A model generated the notes under the pieces. That model saw nothing but the letters and a program-made list of their open reading frames with translations, ran no database searches and was not told where the DNA came from. The position numbers and the translations under genes are program-made. A stretch of 64,000 nucleotides of DNA from Leptospira kemamanensis (GTDB taxonomy: Bacteria; Spirochaetota; Leptospiria; Leptospirales; Leptospiraceae). The stretch is from the NCBI RefSeq assembly GCF_004769665.1, contig NZ_RQGG01000028.1, forward strand, positions 62,001 through 126,000. The letters run 5' to 3'. Below, piece after piece: positions 9,386-19,579 of the stretch (within the stretch, counting starts at the first letter, position 1; each line of letters begins with the position of its first letter).

Positions 9386-10102
9386 TTACCAATTGTCCTT
9401 AATTTCGGATCCAGGGTATTTCGCTTCGGATCTGTCTGTTCTCACTTGTAAGTCGTCTACATAAAAGTAGAAGTCCCCTGCTACTTCGTGAACATCAGAT
9501 GTCACAAATAGGGAAACAAAGTGAAGGTTTTTATCCAAAAGTGCAAATCGTGAGCTTTGTGGGATGAATCCAGGAACAGTTGCTGTCAACTTTCTCCATC
9601 CAAAAAAATCCAATCGACCCAAACGGATATTATGTGTTACGTCTTTATAATCTCTGAATTTTGCAAATAAGGTGTGTCTGTATTTTCTTCCAAGAACCCA
9701 TACAGAGATTTGTCTTACTTTCCCTTTGATGATGTATTCATGTGGAGGATAAAGTTCCACACGATCTAGACCCTTAGCAGCAAAATGTGTTTTCACTCCT
9801 AAGATATGGTTTTTTTCGAGTTTATCACCACCATCTTCTGGTACGGTTTTTTCATCGAATACATCTTTGATGAGCCCGCGTTGAACGAGTTTCAAAGTTC
9901 TTGTTTCTCCGAGTGGAGTGGTAGCTTTCACTCTCCAATCCTCAGCCTCTTCAAAATCATCTAAAACGATTTTTCTAAGAGGGCTATCCTCATCATTTGC
10001 AGTGTTAGCTGTATTTTGTCCGCCAGTATCTGCCTGTGCGTACAACATTCCTATTGAAAGGAAGAGGCCTAACAACAGTTTGGTCATTCCTAATTTCCCC
10101 AT
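9386..10102 (-). CDS. flaA2: Flagellar filament sheath protein FlaA2
   Basis: A 238-residue FlaA-family protein exported by a Sec signal ([17 protein letters not shown]). It shares with its downstream neighbour the core pattern [41 protein letters not shown] and a strand ending in [18 protein letters not shown]. It should form part of the flagellar sheath in the periplasm. A GTG at 10111 would give a slightly longer reading, but it overlaps the AGGAG ribosome site at 10111-10115; the ATG at 10102 has ideal spacing and is preferred. Only 16 bp separate it from flaA1 and 11 bp from the PUR-like gene upstream, so the three genes form one operon. The symbol follows length and order as known in Leptospira. 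Confidence 0.85.
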   Translation of the reverse strand: MGKLGMTKLLLGLFLSIGMLYAQADTGGQNTANTANDEDSPLRKIVLDDFEEAEDWRVKATTPLGETRTLKLVQRGLIKDVFDEKTVPEDGGDKLEKNHILGVKTHFAAKGLDRVELYPPHEYIIKGKVRQISVWVLGRKYRHTLFAKFRDYKDVTHNIRLGRLDFFGWRKLTATVPGFIPQSSRFALLDKNLHFVSLFVTSDVHEVAGDFYFYVDDLQVRTDRSEAKYPGSEIKDNW

Positions 10103-10113
10103 GAAACTCACTC

Positions 10114-10353
10114 CTAAAAGGCTCCTAACTCCGGGTCTTTCGTATTCTCATTATCGGCTATCCGGCTTTTAAATTGATGCAAGATTTCGATCATTCGATC
10201 GATTCCTTCCGCCGGAAGAAAGATCGAGGATTTTTTGCTATTCGACCATTCCGATACTTTCAGGTAAAATCCAGCCTGGTTTTTCTTCAAATCCACCAAG
10301 AAAGTCTTATTTTGTGTTACGATCTTCTCGGTTAGGATTTCGGGGTCCACCAT
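10114..10353 (-). CDS. Small PUR-alpha-like nucleic-acid-binding protein
   Basis: A 79-residue protein whose core (TEKIVTQNKTFLVDLKKNQA, then GFYLKVSEW, SSIFLPAEGIDRMIEILHQF) follows the PUR repeat plan: four strands with aromatic residues and then an amphipathic helix. This is the DUF3276/PUR-alpha-like family, of which Borrelia BpuR is a known RNA- and DNA-binding regulator. The tail is polar and acidic (ADNENTKDPELGAF). An AGAAGGA ribosome site lies just upstream. It is the first gene of the flaA operon, 11 bp before flaA2, and therefore probably expressed with the flagellar sheath; a post-transcriptional role in that regulon is inference. The family assignment is by pattern and moderately secure. 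Confidence 0.65.
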   Translation of the reverse strand: MVDPEILTEKIVTQNKTFLVDLKKNQAGFYLKVSEWSNSKKSSIFLPAEGIDRMIEILHQFKSRIADNENTKDPELGAF

Positions 10354-10381
10354 GCATTCCTTCTCCCTGCCTACGGTAATA

Positions 10382-10408
10382 GTATCGGTTTCCGAAACCC
10401 ATTCCTTA
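10382..10408 (-). promoter_or_regulatory. Candidate FliA (sigma-28) promoter of the flaA operon
   Basis: On the minus strand a TAAG box (10408-10405) is followed, with first bases exactly 19 nt apart, by ACCGATAC (10389-10382). The sigma-28 consensus is TAAA and GCCGATAA with the same spacing, so seven to nine core positions match. It lies about 30 bp upstream of the PUR-like start codon and would drive the PUR-like, flaA2 and flaA1 genes. Transcription was not tested. Confidence 0.5.
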
Positions 10409-10504
10409 GCTGTAATAGGAAGAAACTGAGGAATGGAAAAGGTTTTTTCGGATCTGTTCGATAAAAAATCCTAAATTGTCAAATTTTTGTCTCTTACAGA
10501 AGGT

Positions 10505-10975
10505 TTATGCGAATCGTTTGCGAAGTTCCCTTGCGTAAGCTAAATCATGAGTTAGTTTTCGCAGTCTTCGAATGTAGTAATGGGTCACTTCTTTGTAGAA
10601 TTTGAGTTCCATTTCTTTGTTTTTAGAAAACATATCATGTAAATCAGCGTATCGAAGTTCGTAAAGTTCGGAATTTTCTTTGGCTTCGACTTTGGCGGAA
10701 CGTTTTTCATCATCAAAAAAAGGCAATTCCCCAAAGTGATCCCCTTCTCCAAGGGTGATGAGGTTCACATCGTCCCCGTGACTTGTGGAAGTGGAGATTT
10801 GGAGGGTTCCATACTTCACAATGAACATGGATTCCGCATCTTCGCCCATGTCGTACAAAACGTTTCTAGGAGGTAGGTGGACTTCCCGAATCTTCTCTGC
10901 TATATGTAATAGTTCATCTTGGTTTAACTTTTGGAAGAGATATATTTTTTTGAGACTCTCTACTTTAGTATTCAT
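10505..10975 (-). CDS. Cyclic-nucleotide-binding domain protein without HTH
   Basis: A 156-residue protein made almost entirely of one CRP/CAP-type cyclic nucleotide-binding fold (about residues 10-125). It contains VLYDMGEDAESMFIVKYGTL, the phosphate-cassette region EGDHFGELPFFDDEKRSAKV with the conserved FGE and R-S-A, and a C-terminal helix (YYIRRLRKLTHDLAYARELR). There is no DNA-binding helix-turn-helix, so it is not a CRP-type transcription factor; it may act as a cAMP/cGMP sensor or a regulatory subunit for a partner. AGGAG lies five bases before the ATG. It is transcribed away from the response regulator gene, with a 190-bp intergenic space between them. Confidence 0.85.
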   Translation of the reverse strand: MNTKVESLKKIYLFQKLNQDELLHIAEKIREVHLPPRNVLYDMGEDAESMFIVKYGTLQISTSTSHGDDVNLITLGEGDHFGELPFFDDEKRSAKVEAKENSELYELRYADLHDMFSKNKEMELKFYKEVTHYYIRRLRKLTHDLAYARELRKRFA

Positions 10976-11165
10976 TCATTCTCCTAGGATCTTTCTGAAC
11001 ATGGGGGAAATTTCTGATTTTGCAAGAGAAAATTAAGTAGAATGACGCATGATTTTTTCTGGACAAATCAAACGGAATAGTACTAATATTCGCAGTTCTC
11101 CTCGTCTACTAGGGGGAAACGCTAGGAAGAAAACAGAAACCTAGATCCAAAAAAAAGGGAAATTT

Positions 11166-11786
11166 ATGACACCTAAAAAAAAGGTATTACTCGTTGAAGA
11201 CCACGCGGTGACTCGGGTCGGCGTAAAACATGTCGTGAATGCTTCAAATGATTTTGAAGTGGTCGGTGAAGCGGAACATTCCTCTCAAATCACAGGCCTC
11301 CTACAAGAAACAAAACCCGATTTTGTCTTACTCGACTTGCGGATTCCTGGCGAAAATGTGCTGAATATGGTGAAGGATTGGAAAAAAGACCTTCCCCAAT
11401 TGAAGGTTGTCACCTTGACCATGCTCGATGAACAACCGATTGTCCATTCGGCCATTGAAGCAGGTGTGGATGGTTATTTACTCAAAAGTGATGACCTAAG
11501 CAGCCTCACCAAAAACCTAAATGAAATCGCGGCGGGAAAAACGGTTTATAGTAAAAACTTAAAACTCAGTTTCAATCGCAAACCGCAAGATGGGAAAGTC
11601 GCCAATAAAAAAGAAAAACAAATCCTCACCTTACTTGGGCAAGGAAAAACCTACCAAGAAATCGGAACGGAAATTGGTCTTTCTAAACGAACCGTGGAAT
11701 ACCATGTGGGTCGCTTGAAAGACCGCTTCAACGCCAAAACCGTTGCCGAACTCATTGGGCGTGCCAAAGAACAAATGTTAATCTAA
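11166..11786 (+). CDS. NarL/LuxR-family response regulator
   Basis: A 206-residue two-domain regulator. The receiver (about 1-125) has the acidic pair Glu11/Asp12, the phospho-acceptor Asp57 in LLDLRIPGE and the conserved Lys of GYLLKSDD. The output domain (about 145-205) is a LuxR-type helix-turn-helix (KEKQILTLLGQGKTYQEIGT, then LSKRTVEYHVGRLKDRF). It should bind DNA when phosphorylated. Its 3' end is 9 bp from the end of the convergent hybrid histidine kinase gene, its likely partner, although orphan kinases elsewhere could also feed it. A weak AAAAGGGA ribosome site precedes the ATG. Confidence 0.92.
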   Translation: MTPKKKVLLVEDHAVTRVGVKHVVNASNDFEVVGEAEHSSQITGLLQETKPDFVLLDLRIPGENVLNMVKDWKKDLPQLKVVTLTMLDEQPIVHSAIEAGVDGYLLKSDDLSSLTKNLNEIAAGKTVYSKNLKLSFNRKPQDGKVANKKEKQILTLLGQGKTYQEIGTEIGLSKRTVEYHVGRLKDRFNAKTVAELIGRAKEQMLI

Positions 11787-11795
11787 TGGAAACTG

Positions 11796-14207
11796 TTAGA
11801 GATTGAGCAGTCGTTTGACAATCTCGACCATTTTTTCATCGGGAGATGTTTTGGTTAAAAAAGCATCTCCCCCAATTTCAATCACTTCTGTTTCTAATTT
11901 AGTACCTGTGTTTGGATCTGTGTGAGAACTCGAAACCAAAAGGGACCTGATTTCTTCCATTTCTGAATTCGCATACAAATCTCTTAAAAAATCGAGCCCC
12001 GTTTTTTCTGGCATGGAATAGTCCACGATGATGAGGTCAGGTTTCAGGCGAGAAACCGAATACAAAGCATGATCGGGATACTCTTCTTCCCAAAGGATAC
12101 AAGGTAAGTCATTTAAAACTTTTCGGACTTGTTTGCGGTAACCTGGGTTATCGTCTAAAATCAGGACTATTTTTTCGAAATTGGGGAGTAACAGCTCAAC
12201 GGAAGTGCCTTTGTCTACTTCGGACGTAACAACTAAACTGGCACCGTGGCGTTCTGCCACTTCAAAACAAAAGGCAAGACCAACCCCTGCACCCATTTCA
12301 TCAGCGGTGCCTTTGCGAACAAATAAAAATCCTTCTTCTAACACATGTTCTGCCCAATAACTCGGCATTCCAATCCCTGTGTCTGTGACTTTGAGGCTCC
12401 AATGTTTATTTGCTTCCGTAAGAGAAATCTCAACCGAACCAGATTCCTTGGTAAACTTCACTGCATTTGTGAGTAAGTTCCAAACCAAATGTTCTATGAG
12501 GTTCGGATCCCCGATTCCAATGGACGACTCTTCCATATGAGCGATGACAGTGATATTTTTTGGTTTTGCCATCTCTTGGATTCGTTCCAAAAGTTGGTCT
12601 GTGATTTGACGAAAGTCAAAGAGTTGGTAGTCAGGAAATACAGCAGCATTTTGAAACCGCGAGTATTTGATGAGTTCTTCCACCATACTCAAAATATTTT
12701 TAAGACCCGTAGATGCCTCACCAAGTACCTGTTTTGCTCTTTCAGGGGATAGGGAAGGTGGAGTTTCTGTAAGTAAATTGACAACCGAAGAGATTCCAAA
12801 AAGGGGAGAACGGATATCGTGAGAAACAATGGAGATAAATTTATCCTTTAATTCCCCAGTTTTTTCCGCTTTTTCCTTTTCTTTTTTGAGTTCGAGGGTT
12901 TTCCATTCTACTTCTTTTCGTAGATTGAGGGTTAGGTATTCCGCTGTTTCCCAAGTATAAGCATTTTGTTTGGAAATCACGATGGCAAGGCAGACACAAA
13001 AAAAGGCAAATCCAAGATCTGTGACAAGTGGTAAGTCCCAACGTTTAAAAAACACAATGGAATCATAAATGGTGGCAGATAAAATCACAAATGTTCCCAC
13101 AGTAATATAAATGCCAATGTACCGAGATTCCCGAATCAATGTGGAACGGATCGCCGCAACCAAGGCAAAAATCAAAATGATGGTCATATACACTTGGCTA
13201 AACACAAGAAGTTTTGTATACACAGCGTACGGTGTTGTTAGGATGATGAGGATTTGAATGACGATGGGAAGAAGTAAATATCGTTTGAATTTGTTTGGAA
13301 CAAAGTGAAGTTGGATTTGATAAAAGAAAAGTAAACTAAATATTTGGATTCCACAAAACGCCAAATATTCCAATCGAATTTGCAACATTTCAAGAAAGTC
13401 ACTTCCGACAAACCAATCCCGGGATACCCGTTCAAAGAGTAGGATTCGAATCATCCAGGAAAAACAAAGTAATGAAAACCAAAGTGTAGACTTATTTTTA
13501 CTTCGATGGATGTATAAAAACAAATGACTGACAAAAAGAATCAAAAAGACACCGAAGAAAAATGATTTTTTCCGTTCTTTGAAACGTAGGTATAAACCCA
13601 TTTTTCCCACCTCACCAAGGATTGGTGAATAGTAAGGACCACCTCTCGAATAAAGATAATTAGAAATCTGTAAATAAATCACAGTGGAAGGAGTGGCTCG
13701 AAAGGAACGACCAGTTTCTAAATAATATCCAATGGAATCTTCTTTGGATTTGGAAACTTTACCTGCAGACCCAAGTAATACTAGGCCTCTTTCCTCGTTG
13801 TGAAAATACAAGCGATAGGCAGAGGATGCTTCTCGTAAATACAACATCAAGTTCATCGGTTCTGTTACCTGTAATTTCAAACGGTAAGTAACAACACCAT
13901 GGGCGGGAAGATTTTGGTTCACCCAATACGCCGGAACTGCCAAGCGAACAGGTGTTTTCTGGTCTAGAGCTTTGAATTCTATTTCTGATTCGGGAAGTTC
14001 GCCAGGATAAGCATCCCACTCCCCAGCAAGTGGGAAAGGCTCTAAGGTATTTAAGTTTTCCTTAGTCAGATCTAAAATTCCGTTTTGGATCGATTTGGCA
14101 GGTCCTAAGGTGGGAATGCCTCGGTTACAATGGGCAAAAGGGAAACAAAGTGATAAAACAAAGAGGAAAAAAAATAACTGCGAAGTGCGAATCCGTTCCA
14201 CATCCAA
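11796..14207 (-). CDS. 7TMR-DISM hybrid sensor histidine kinase with C-terminal receiver
   Basis: An 803-residue membrane sensor. After an N-terminal hydrophobic segment ending FAHC comes an extracytoplasmic DISMED2-like jelly-roll region (about 35-200; FPLAGEWDAYPGELPES, VPAYWVNQNLPAHGVVTYRL), then about seven membrane segments (205-410). The kinase core follows a coiled coil: H-box FISIVSHDIRSPLFGI, N-box LVWNLLTNAVKFTKESG, G1 DTGIGMPSYW and G2 GAGVGLAFCFEVAE. The last 125 residues are a receiver with DDNPGYRKQ and the acceptor Asp in LIIVDYSMPEKTG. All catalytic residues are present. The start is TTG (or the GTG six bases on), and no ribosome site marks it clearly. It converges on a LuxR-type regulator; the receiver has no output domain of its own. 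Confidence 0.9.
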   Translation of the reverse strand: MDVERIRTSQLFFFLFVLSLCFPFAHCNRGIPTLGPAKSIQNGILDLTKENLNTLEPFPLAGEWDAYPGELPESEIEFKALDQKTPVRLAVPAYWVNQNLPAHGVVTYRLKLQVTEPMNLMLYLREASSAYRLYFHNEERGLVLLGSAGKVSKSKEDSIGYYLETGRSFRATPSTVIYLQISNYLYSRGGPYYSPILGEVGKMGLYLRFKERKKSFFFGVFLILFVSHLFLYIHRSKNKSTLWFSLLCFSWMIRILLFERVSRDWFVGSDFLEMLQIRLEYLAFCGIQIFSLLFFYQIQLHFVPNKFKRYLLLPIVIQILIILTTPYAVYTKLLVFSQVYMTIILIFALVAAIRSTLIRESRYIGIYITVGTFVILSATIYDSIVFFKRWDLPLVTDLGFAFFCVCLAIVISKQNAYTWETAEYLTLNLRKEVEWKTLELKKEKEKAEKTGELKDKFISIVSHDIRSPLFGISSVVNLLTETPPSLSPERAKQVLGEASTGLKNILSMVEELIKYSRFQNAAVFPDYQLFDFRQITDQLLERIQEMAKPKNITVIAHMEESSIGIGDPNLIEHLVWNLLTNAVKFTKESGSVEISLTEANKHWSLKVTDTGIGMPSYWAEHVLEEGFLFVRKGTADEMGAGVGLAFCFEVAERHGASLVVTSEVDKGTSVELLLPNFEKIVLILDDNPGYRKQVRKVLNDLPCILWEEEYPDHALYSVSRLKPDLIIVDYSMPEKTGLDFLRDLYANSEMEEIRSLLVSSSHTDPNTGTKLETEVIEIGGDAFLTKTSPDEKMVEIVKRLLNL

Positions 14208-14369
14208 AATCTAAAAGGAATTTGGAAAAACTCAAATCTTATTAGGAGTTCTACGAGAATTTTGTGACAAACTAAAGTTTCCCTTTTCCCATCGGTACGT
14301 CTCTCCCCACTTAGAAAACATTGACTTGGTTGGGAAATGAGACGAACTAGTGGATTTTCGAGGGAATAA

Positions 14370-15953
14370 ATGGCCAAACAATCTGATGCTTTTACCAAAA
14401 AAATGAAGGAAGGATACCCAAGTGAGGGTTCTCTTTTCCTAGGATGTGGGAAATTTGATGGGGATACGTTCCCAGAGGCCAAAGTGCAAATCCCACTTTC
14501 TACCCTCAACAGACATGGCCTCATTGCCGGTGCCACAGGAACAGGAAAAACCAAAACCTTACAACTACTCACAGAAGCCCTCTCCGATGAAGGTGTTCCT
14601 GTCGTCCTGATGGACATCAAAGGTGACCTTTCTGGTCTTGGTGCTGAGGGAGAATCCAATGACAAAATTGAAGAACGAAGTAAACTGTTAGGTGTCAGTT
14701 GGAAACCAACCTCCTACCCTGTGGAATTTTTATCCATCTCCAAAGAACCGGGAGTGAGACTTCGGGCAACGGTGGCAGAATTTGGTCCTATTTTACTTTC
14801 TCGCATTTTAGAACTGAATGAAACACAAAGTAGTGTGGTCTCTTTAGTATTCAAATACTGTGATGATTTGGGTTTACCTGTTCTTGACCTTAAAGATTTC
14901 AAAAAAGCCTTACAATACATCAATGACGAAGGGAAAAAAGAATTAGAAAAAGAATATGGCACTGTTTCTTCCCAAAGTGTTTCGATCATCTTACGAAAGT
15001 TAATGGATCTGGAAAGCCAAGGGGGAGAAGATTTTTTTGGAGAACCCTCGTTTGATGTGGAAGACCTTTTGAAAACTGACTCTAAAAAAGGAAAAATTTC
15101 CATTGTTCGACTCACTGACATCCAAACCAAACCTCGCCTGTTTTCGACGTTTATGTTGTCCCTTCTCACAGAAATTTATGCAAACTTCCCCGAAGAAGGA
15201 GATTTGGAAAAACCAAAACTGGTTCTCTTTATTGATGAAGCACATTTGGTGTTTGATGAAGCCTCAAGTGATTTATTAAAACAATTGGAAACCATGGTGC
15301 GCCTCATCCGCTCCAAAGGTGTAGGGATTATTTTCTGTACACAATTTCCTACGGACCTACCAAAAGAAATTTTGGGCCAACTGGGTCTCAAAGTCCAACA
15401 TGCCCTTCGCGCGTTTACAGCAAACGACCGTAAAGCGATCAAAACTGCTTCTGAAAATTATCCCGAAACAGATTTTTATGATACAAAAGAAGTGATTACG
15501 GAACTCGGCATTGGAGAGGCGTTTATCACAGCGCTGAGTACAAAAGGTGCCCCCACTCCCCTGGTGCATACCCTTCTCTCCCCACCTAAGTCACGGATGG
15601 GAACTCTCACTGAGAAAGAACTGGAGAAATTGATTGGTGGGTCGGATCTAGTGAAAAAATACGAAACCACTCTCGATCGGGAAAGTGCCCACGAGATGCT
15701 GACCAAAAAAATGGAAACCATCGCCGAAGAAACCGAAGGTGCAGAAGAAGAATCGGGAACGAAGAAACCCAAATCCAAACGAGCACAGGAAAAGGAAGAC
15801 CCTAGTTTTGTCGAAACCCTCTCGAAAAACCCTCTCGCCAGAGAAGTGGGAAGGACTGTCGCCAAAGAAGTCACGAGGGGTCTCCTTGGAATGCTCGGGG
15901 TCACTCCCAAACGAGGTTCCAAACGGAAAAAAACTGGGTTATTTGGATTTTAA
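14370..15953 (+). CDS. HerA-like ATPase (DUF853 family)
   Basis: A 527-residue P-loop ATPase of the FtsK/HerA superfamily, DUF853 type (related to E. coli YjgR). Walker A is GATGTGKTKTLQLLTEAL after the NRHGLIAG lead-in, followed by the family's MDIKGDLSGLG segment. Walker B is LVLFIDEAHLVFDEAS, and a later region holds the sensor-like FCTQFPTDLPKEILGQLG. The C-terminus is basic and low-complexity (TKKPKSKRAQEKEDPSF, RGSKRKKTG). The family is widespread but its role is not settled; DNA translocation or remodelling is inferred from the superfamily. It is a single plus-strand gene immediately before the CIRCE-controlled groESL operon. Confidence 0.85.
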   Translation: MAKQSDAFTKKMKEGYPSEGSLFLGCGKFDGDTFPEAKVQIPLSTLNRHGLIAGATGTGKTKTLQLLTEALSDEGVPVVLMDIKGDLSGLGAEGESNDKIEERSKLLGVSWKPTSYPVEFLSISKEPGVRLRATVAEFGPILLSRILELNETQSSVVSLVFKYCDDLGLPVLDLKDFKKALQYINDEGKKELEKEYGTVSSQSVSIILRKLMDLESQGGEDFFGEPSFDVEDLLKTDSKKGKISIVRLTDIQTKPRLFSTFMLSLLTEIYANFPEEGDLEKPKLVLFIDEAHLVFDEASSDLLKQLETMVRLIRSKGVGIIFCTQFPTDLPKEILGQLGLKVQHALRAFTANDRKAIKTASENYPETDFYDTKEVITELGIGEAFITALSTKGAPTPLVHTLLSPPKSRMGTLTEKELEKLIGGSDLVKKYETTLDRESAHEMLTKKMETIAEETEGAEEESGTKKPKSKRAQEKEDPSFVETLSKNPLAREVGRTVAKEVTRGLLGMLGVTPKRGSKRKKTGLFGF

Positions 15954-15960
15954 ACCTTTT

Positions 15961-15987
15961 TTAGCACTCTTCACTTGAAAGTGCTTG
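15961..15987 (+). promoter_or_regulatory. CIRCE operator 1 (HrcA-binding), groESL upstream copy
   Basis: TTAGCACTC, a 9-bp spacer and AAGTGCTTG form a CIRCE-type inverted repeat; the consensus right arm is GAGTGCTAA, so this arm is imperfect. A TTGACC candidate -35 box (15985-15990) overlaps its right end. HrcA bound here would block RNA polymerase, which fits a heat-shock repressed operon. No hrcA gene lies in the window. Confidence 0.85.
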
Positions 15988-16024
15988 ACCTCTTTCTCCT
16001 ACAAACATTCTATGGTACTGGAGT

Positions 16025-16051
16025 TTAGCACTCTTTTTATAAAGGTGCTAA
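16025..16051 (+). promoter_or_regulatory. CIRCE operator 2 (HrcA-binding), groESL proximal copy
   Basis: A second CIRCE, TTAGCACTC, nine bases, then AGGTGCTAA, differs from consensus at two adjacent right-arm positions. It lies 40 bp before the groES start codon, downstream of operator 1 by 64 bp centre to centre, and probably overlaps or follows the transcription start. Confidence 0.9.
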
Positions 16052-16091
16052 ACTTAGTATTAATAAGTAGATTGCATACAAGGAGTCACTC

Positions 16092-18054
<1,963 letters not shown>

Positions 18055-18112
18055 ATCATTCGCACATTTCACCTTTGGTCTGTTTGGTTACACAAGCAGG
18101 CCAAACCTGAAG

Positions 18113-18147
18113 AAGGCCTTGTGAGTCACATCCGAGGCCTTTTTTTA
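18113..18147 (+). terminator. Rho-independent terminator of groESL
   Basis: AAGGCCT (18113-18119) pairs with AGGCCTT (18135-18141) across a 15-base loop, and the stem runs into seven T residues. A separate 9-bp hairpin (18074-18082 with 18098-18106) lies between it and the groEL stop and has no T run of its own. Confidence 0.75.
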
Positions 18148-18253
18148 TGAGTAGGGAGTTTACGACTTTCAGGTAAATGTGAATATCGAAAATCTCAGCG
18201 TTTCAATAGAAAACATTCGAATGAATCATCCTACTTCGAGGCTTCCTGCGGTT

Positions 18254-18640
18254 TCAATCTTCGTTTTCGCTATTTTCTAAACTGTTTCGTTTATACTTTT
18301 CCTCTGCTCGTTTCTTTTGTTTCGATTTTTGTTTGCGGATGGCATCATGTTTCTCACGAAATGTTTCTGGAGTACGTTCCTTCTCTACTTCCAAACAAAG
18401 TAGATCACGTGCTTTGTAACGATTGAGTCCTTGGGTGCGGTAGATCGAACACTTCACTTGTTTGCCTGTAGGAACATGAAGTAACACAACGGCTGTTGCC
18501 ACCTTATTGACGTTTTGTCCCCCTTTCCCACTCGCCTTCACAAACTGTTCTTTTAAATCAGATTCGCGTATGCCAAGAGTCTCCATCTTCTGTTTCAGAG
18601 AGGCATTTTTTTCAGGGGATACTGGGAACGAAAGGGACAT
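18254..18640 (-). CDS. Class I release-factor-like GGQ domain protein
   Basis: A 128-residue protein with only the catalytic domain of a class I peptide release factor: the GGQ motif sits in VKASGKGGQNVNKVATAVVL and is followed by QVKCSIYRTQGLNRYKARDL. The C-terminal tail is long and basic (KQKSKQKKRAEEKYKR), like ArfB or mitochondrial C12orf65/mtRF-R, which use such a tail to probe the empty mRNA channel of stalled ribosomes. It probably hydrolyses peptidyl-tRNA on non-stop ribosomes; this is inferred from the motif and tail. It lacks the stop-codon recognition domains of RF1 and RF2. It stands alone, convergent with groEL. Confidence 0.8.
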   Translation of the reverse strand: MSLSFPVSPEKNASLKQKMETLGIRESDLKEQFVKASGKGGQNVNKVATAVVLLHVPTGKQVKCSIYRTQGLNRYKARDLLCLEVEKERTPETFREKHDAIRKQKSKQKKRAEEKYKRNSLENSENED

Positions 18641-18836
18641 GATCGAGTTTATCTTTGGTCAGAATTTGGAATGGTGTTTGGCTGGAAGCTCAAGTAGAAC
18701 CTAATTGGATTGGTTGAATGCCTTTTTTGTATCTTCGTGAATGAATTGGATTTAAAATCGGTATTCCTTGGAAGAATCCCTTCGTTTGAGGAAGGGGTTT
18801 CGTTCCATAGGCCTCAATTGGAACCTAAGCCTTGTC

Positions 18837-19532
18837 TTACGTGGCCGTAGATTCTTCGATTTCTAAAATGCGTTTTCTCAGATCAGAAGCCGTTTCATAA
18901 TTTTCGATTTGGATGGCATTGAACTTTTGGATGTAAAGACCAACCAATTCATCCCCTACCTTTCCTGGAACCGAAAGTGCTTTTTTGAAATTATCAATGT
19001 CTAGTGTTGGATGGTTCGTATGGAAGTAGTCCACAATTCGTTCCATCTTAAGCCTTGTGGCTTCTCTGGCAATGCCCGAAGTATTGCGAAACTCAATGGA
19101 TAAATTGGCTAAGGTTTCCAGTGGTTCACTTGCAGGATCCAGTTGGTCGCTAAGATTTGTGGTTTGTGTTTTCTTTTCTTTTGCCTTACAGAATTCCACA
19201 TACCGCATCACCATGGAATTGAATTGTTCCATTCGTTCTTGGATGTATTGGTTCGCCTGCTCTTTGTTTTCTGGCATTTGGAAGTCTGGAAGTTGCACCA
19301 CATCATACAAATGGATGTTGTCCGAGAGGATCTTCATGAGCTCCTCTTTGGAAGGAAGAGCTACAGGTGGAAACGTCACCACAGGGTAGTTGTCCCCTAT
19401 TTTTAAGAAACTCACCACCACATTGGAGGCTATGATTTTCCCACCTGGTGCAATCGGATTTTCTCCGAATACATGGCAGTATGCGATTAAATTCCCGGTT
19501 GGATTTGGTTTGGAACCGCGTTCAAAATTCAT
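18837..19532 (-). CDS. Conserved UVR-motif-like protein, function unknown
   Basis: A 231-residue cytosolic protein I do not recognise. The N-terminal ~60 residues look beta-rich ([31 protein letters not shown]), the middle is helical and charged ([20 protein letters not shown]), and the C-terminus contains [19 protein letters not shown], then ILEIEES, a pattern like the UVR motif of UvrB/UvrC and McsA that mediates protein contacts. It lies 48 bp downstream of the Mrp gene as the last gene of the lipoyl-phosphoesterase-Mrp operon. Translation start and function are uncertain; the UVR resemblance is a motif-level judgement. Confidence 0.6.
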   Translation of the reverse strand: MNFERGSKPNPTGNLIAYCHVFGENPIAPGGKIIASNVVVSFLKIGDNYPVVTFPPVALPSKEELMKILSDNIHLYDVVQLPDFQMPENKEQANQYIQERMEQFNSMVMRYVEFCKAKEKKTQTTNLSDQLDPASEPLETLANLSIEFRNTSGIAREATRLKMERIVDYFHTNHPTLDIDNFKKALSVPGKVGDELVGLYIQKFNAIQIENYETASDLRKRILEIEESTAT

Positions 19533-19579
19533 AGTGTATCCTTTAGACTAAGAAAAGCATAGGAAGAAACAAGTGATTT

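Noticed and set aside
18640..18837. A strong terminator for the UVR-motif gene
   Set aside because: A CCCTTC/GAAGGG stem is visible near 18779-18797, but it has only six pairs and no T run on the minus strand.
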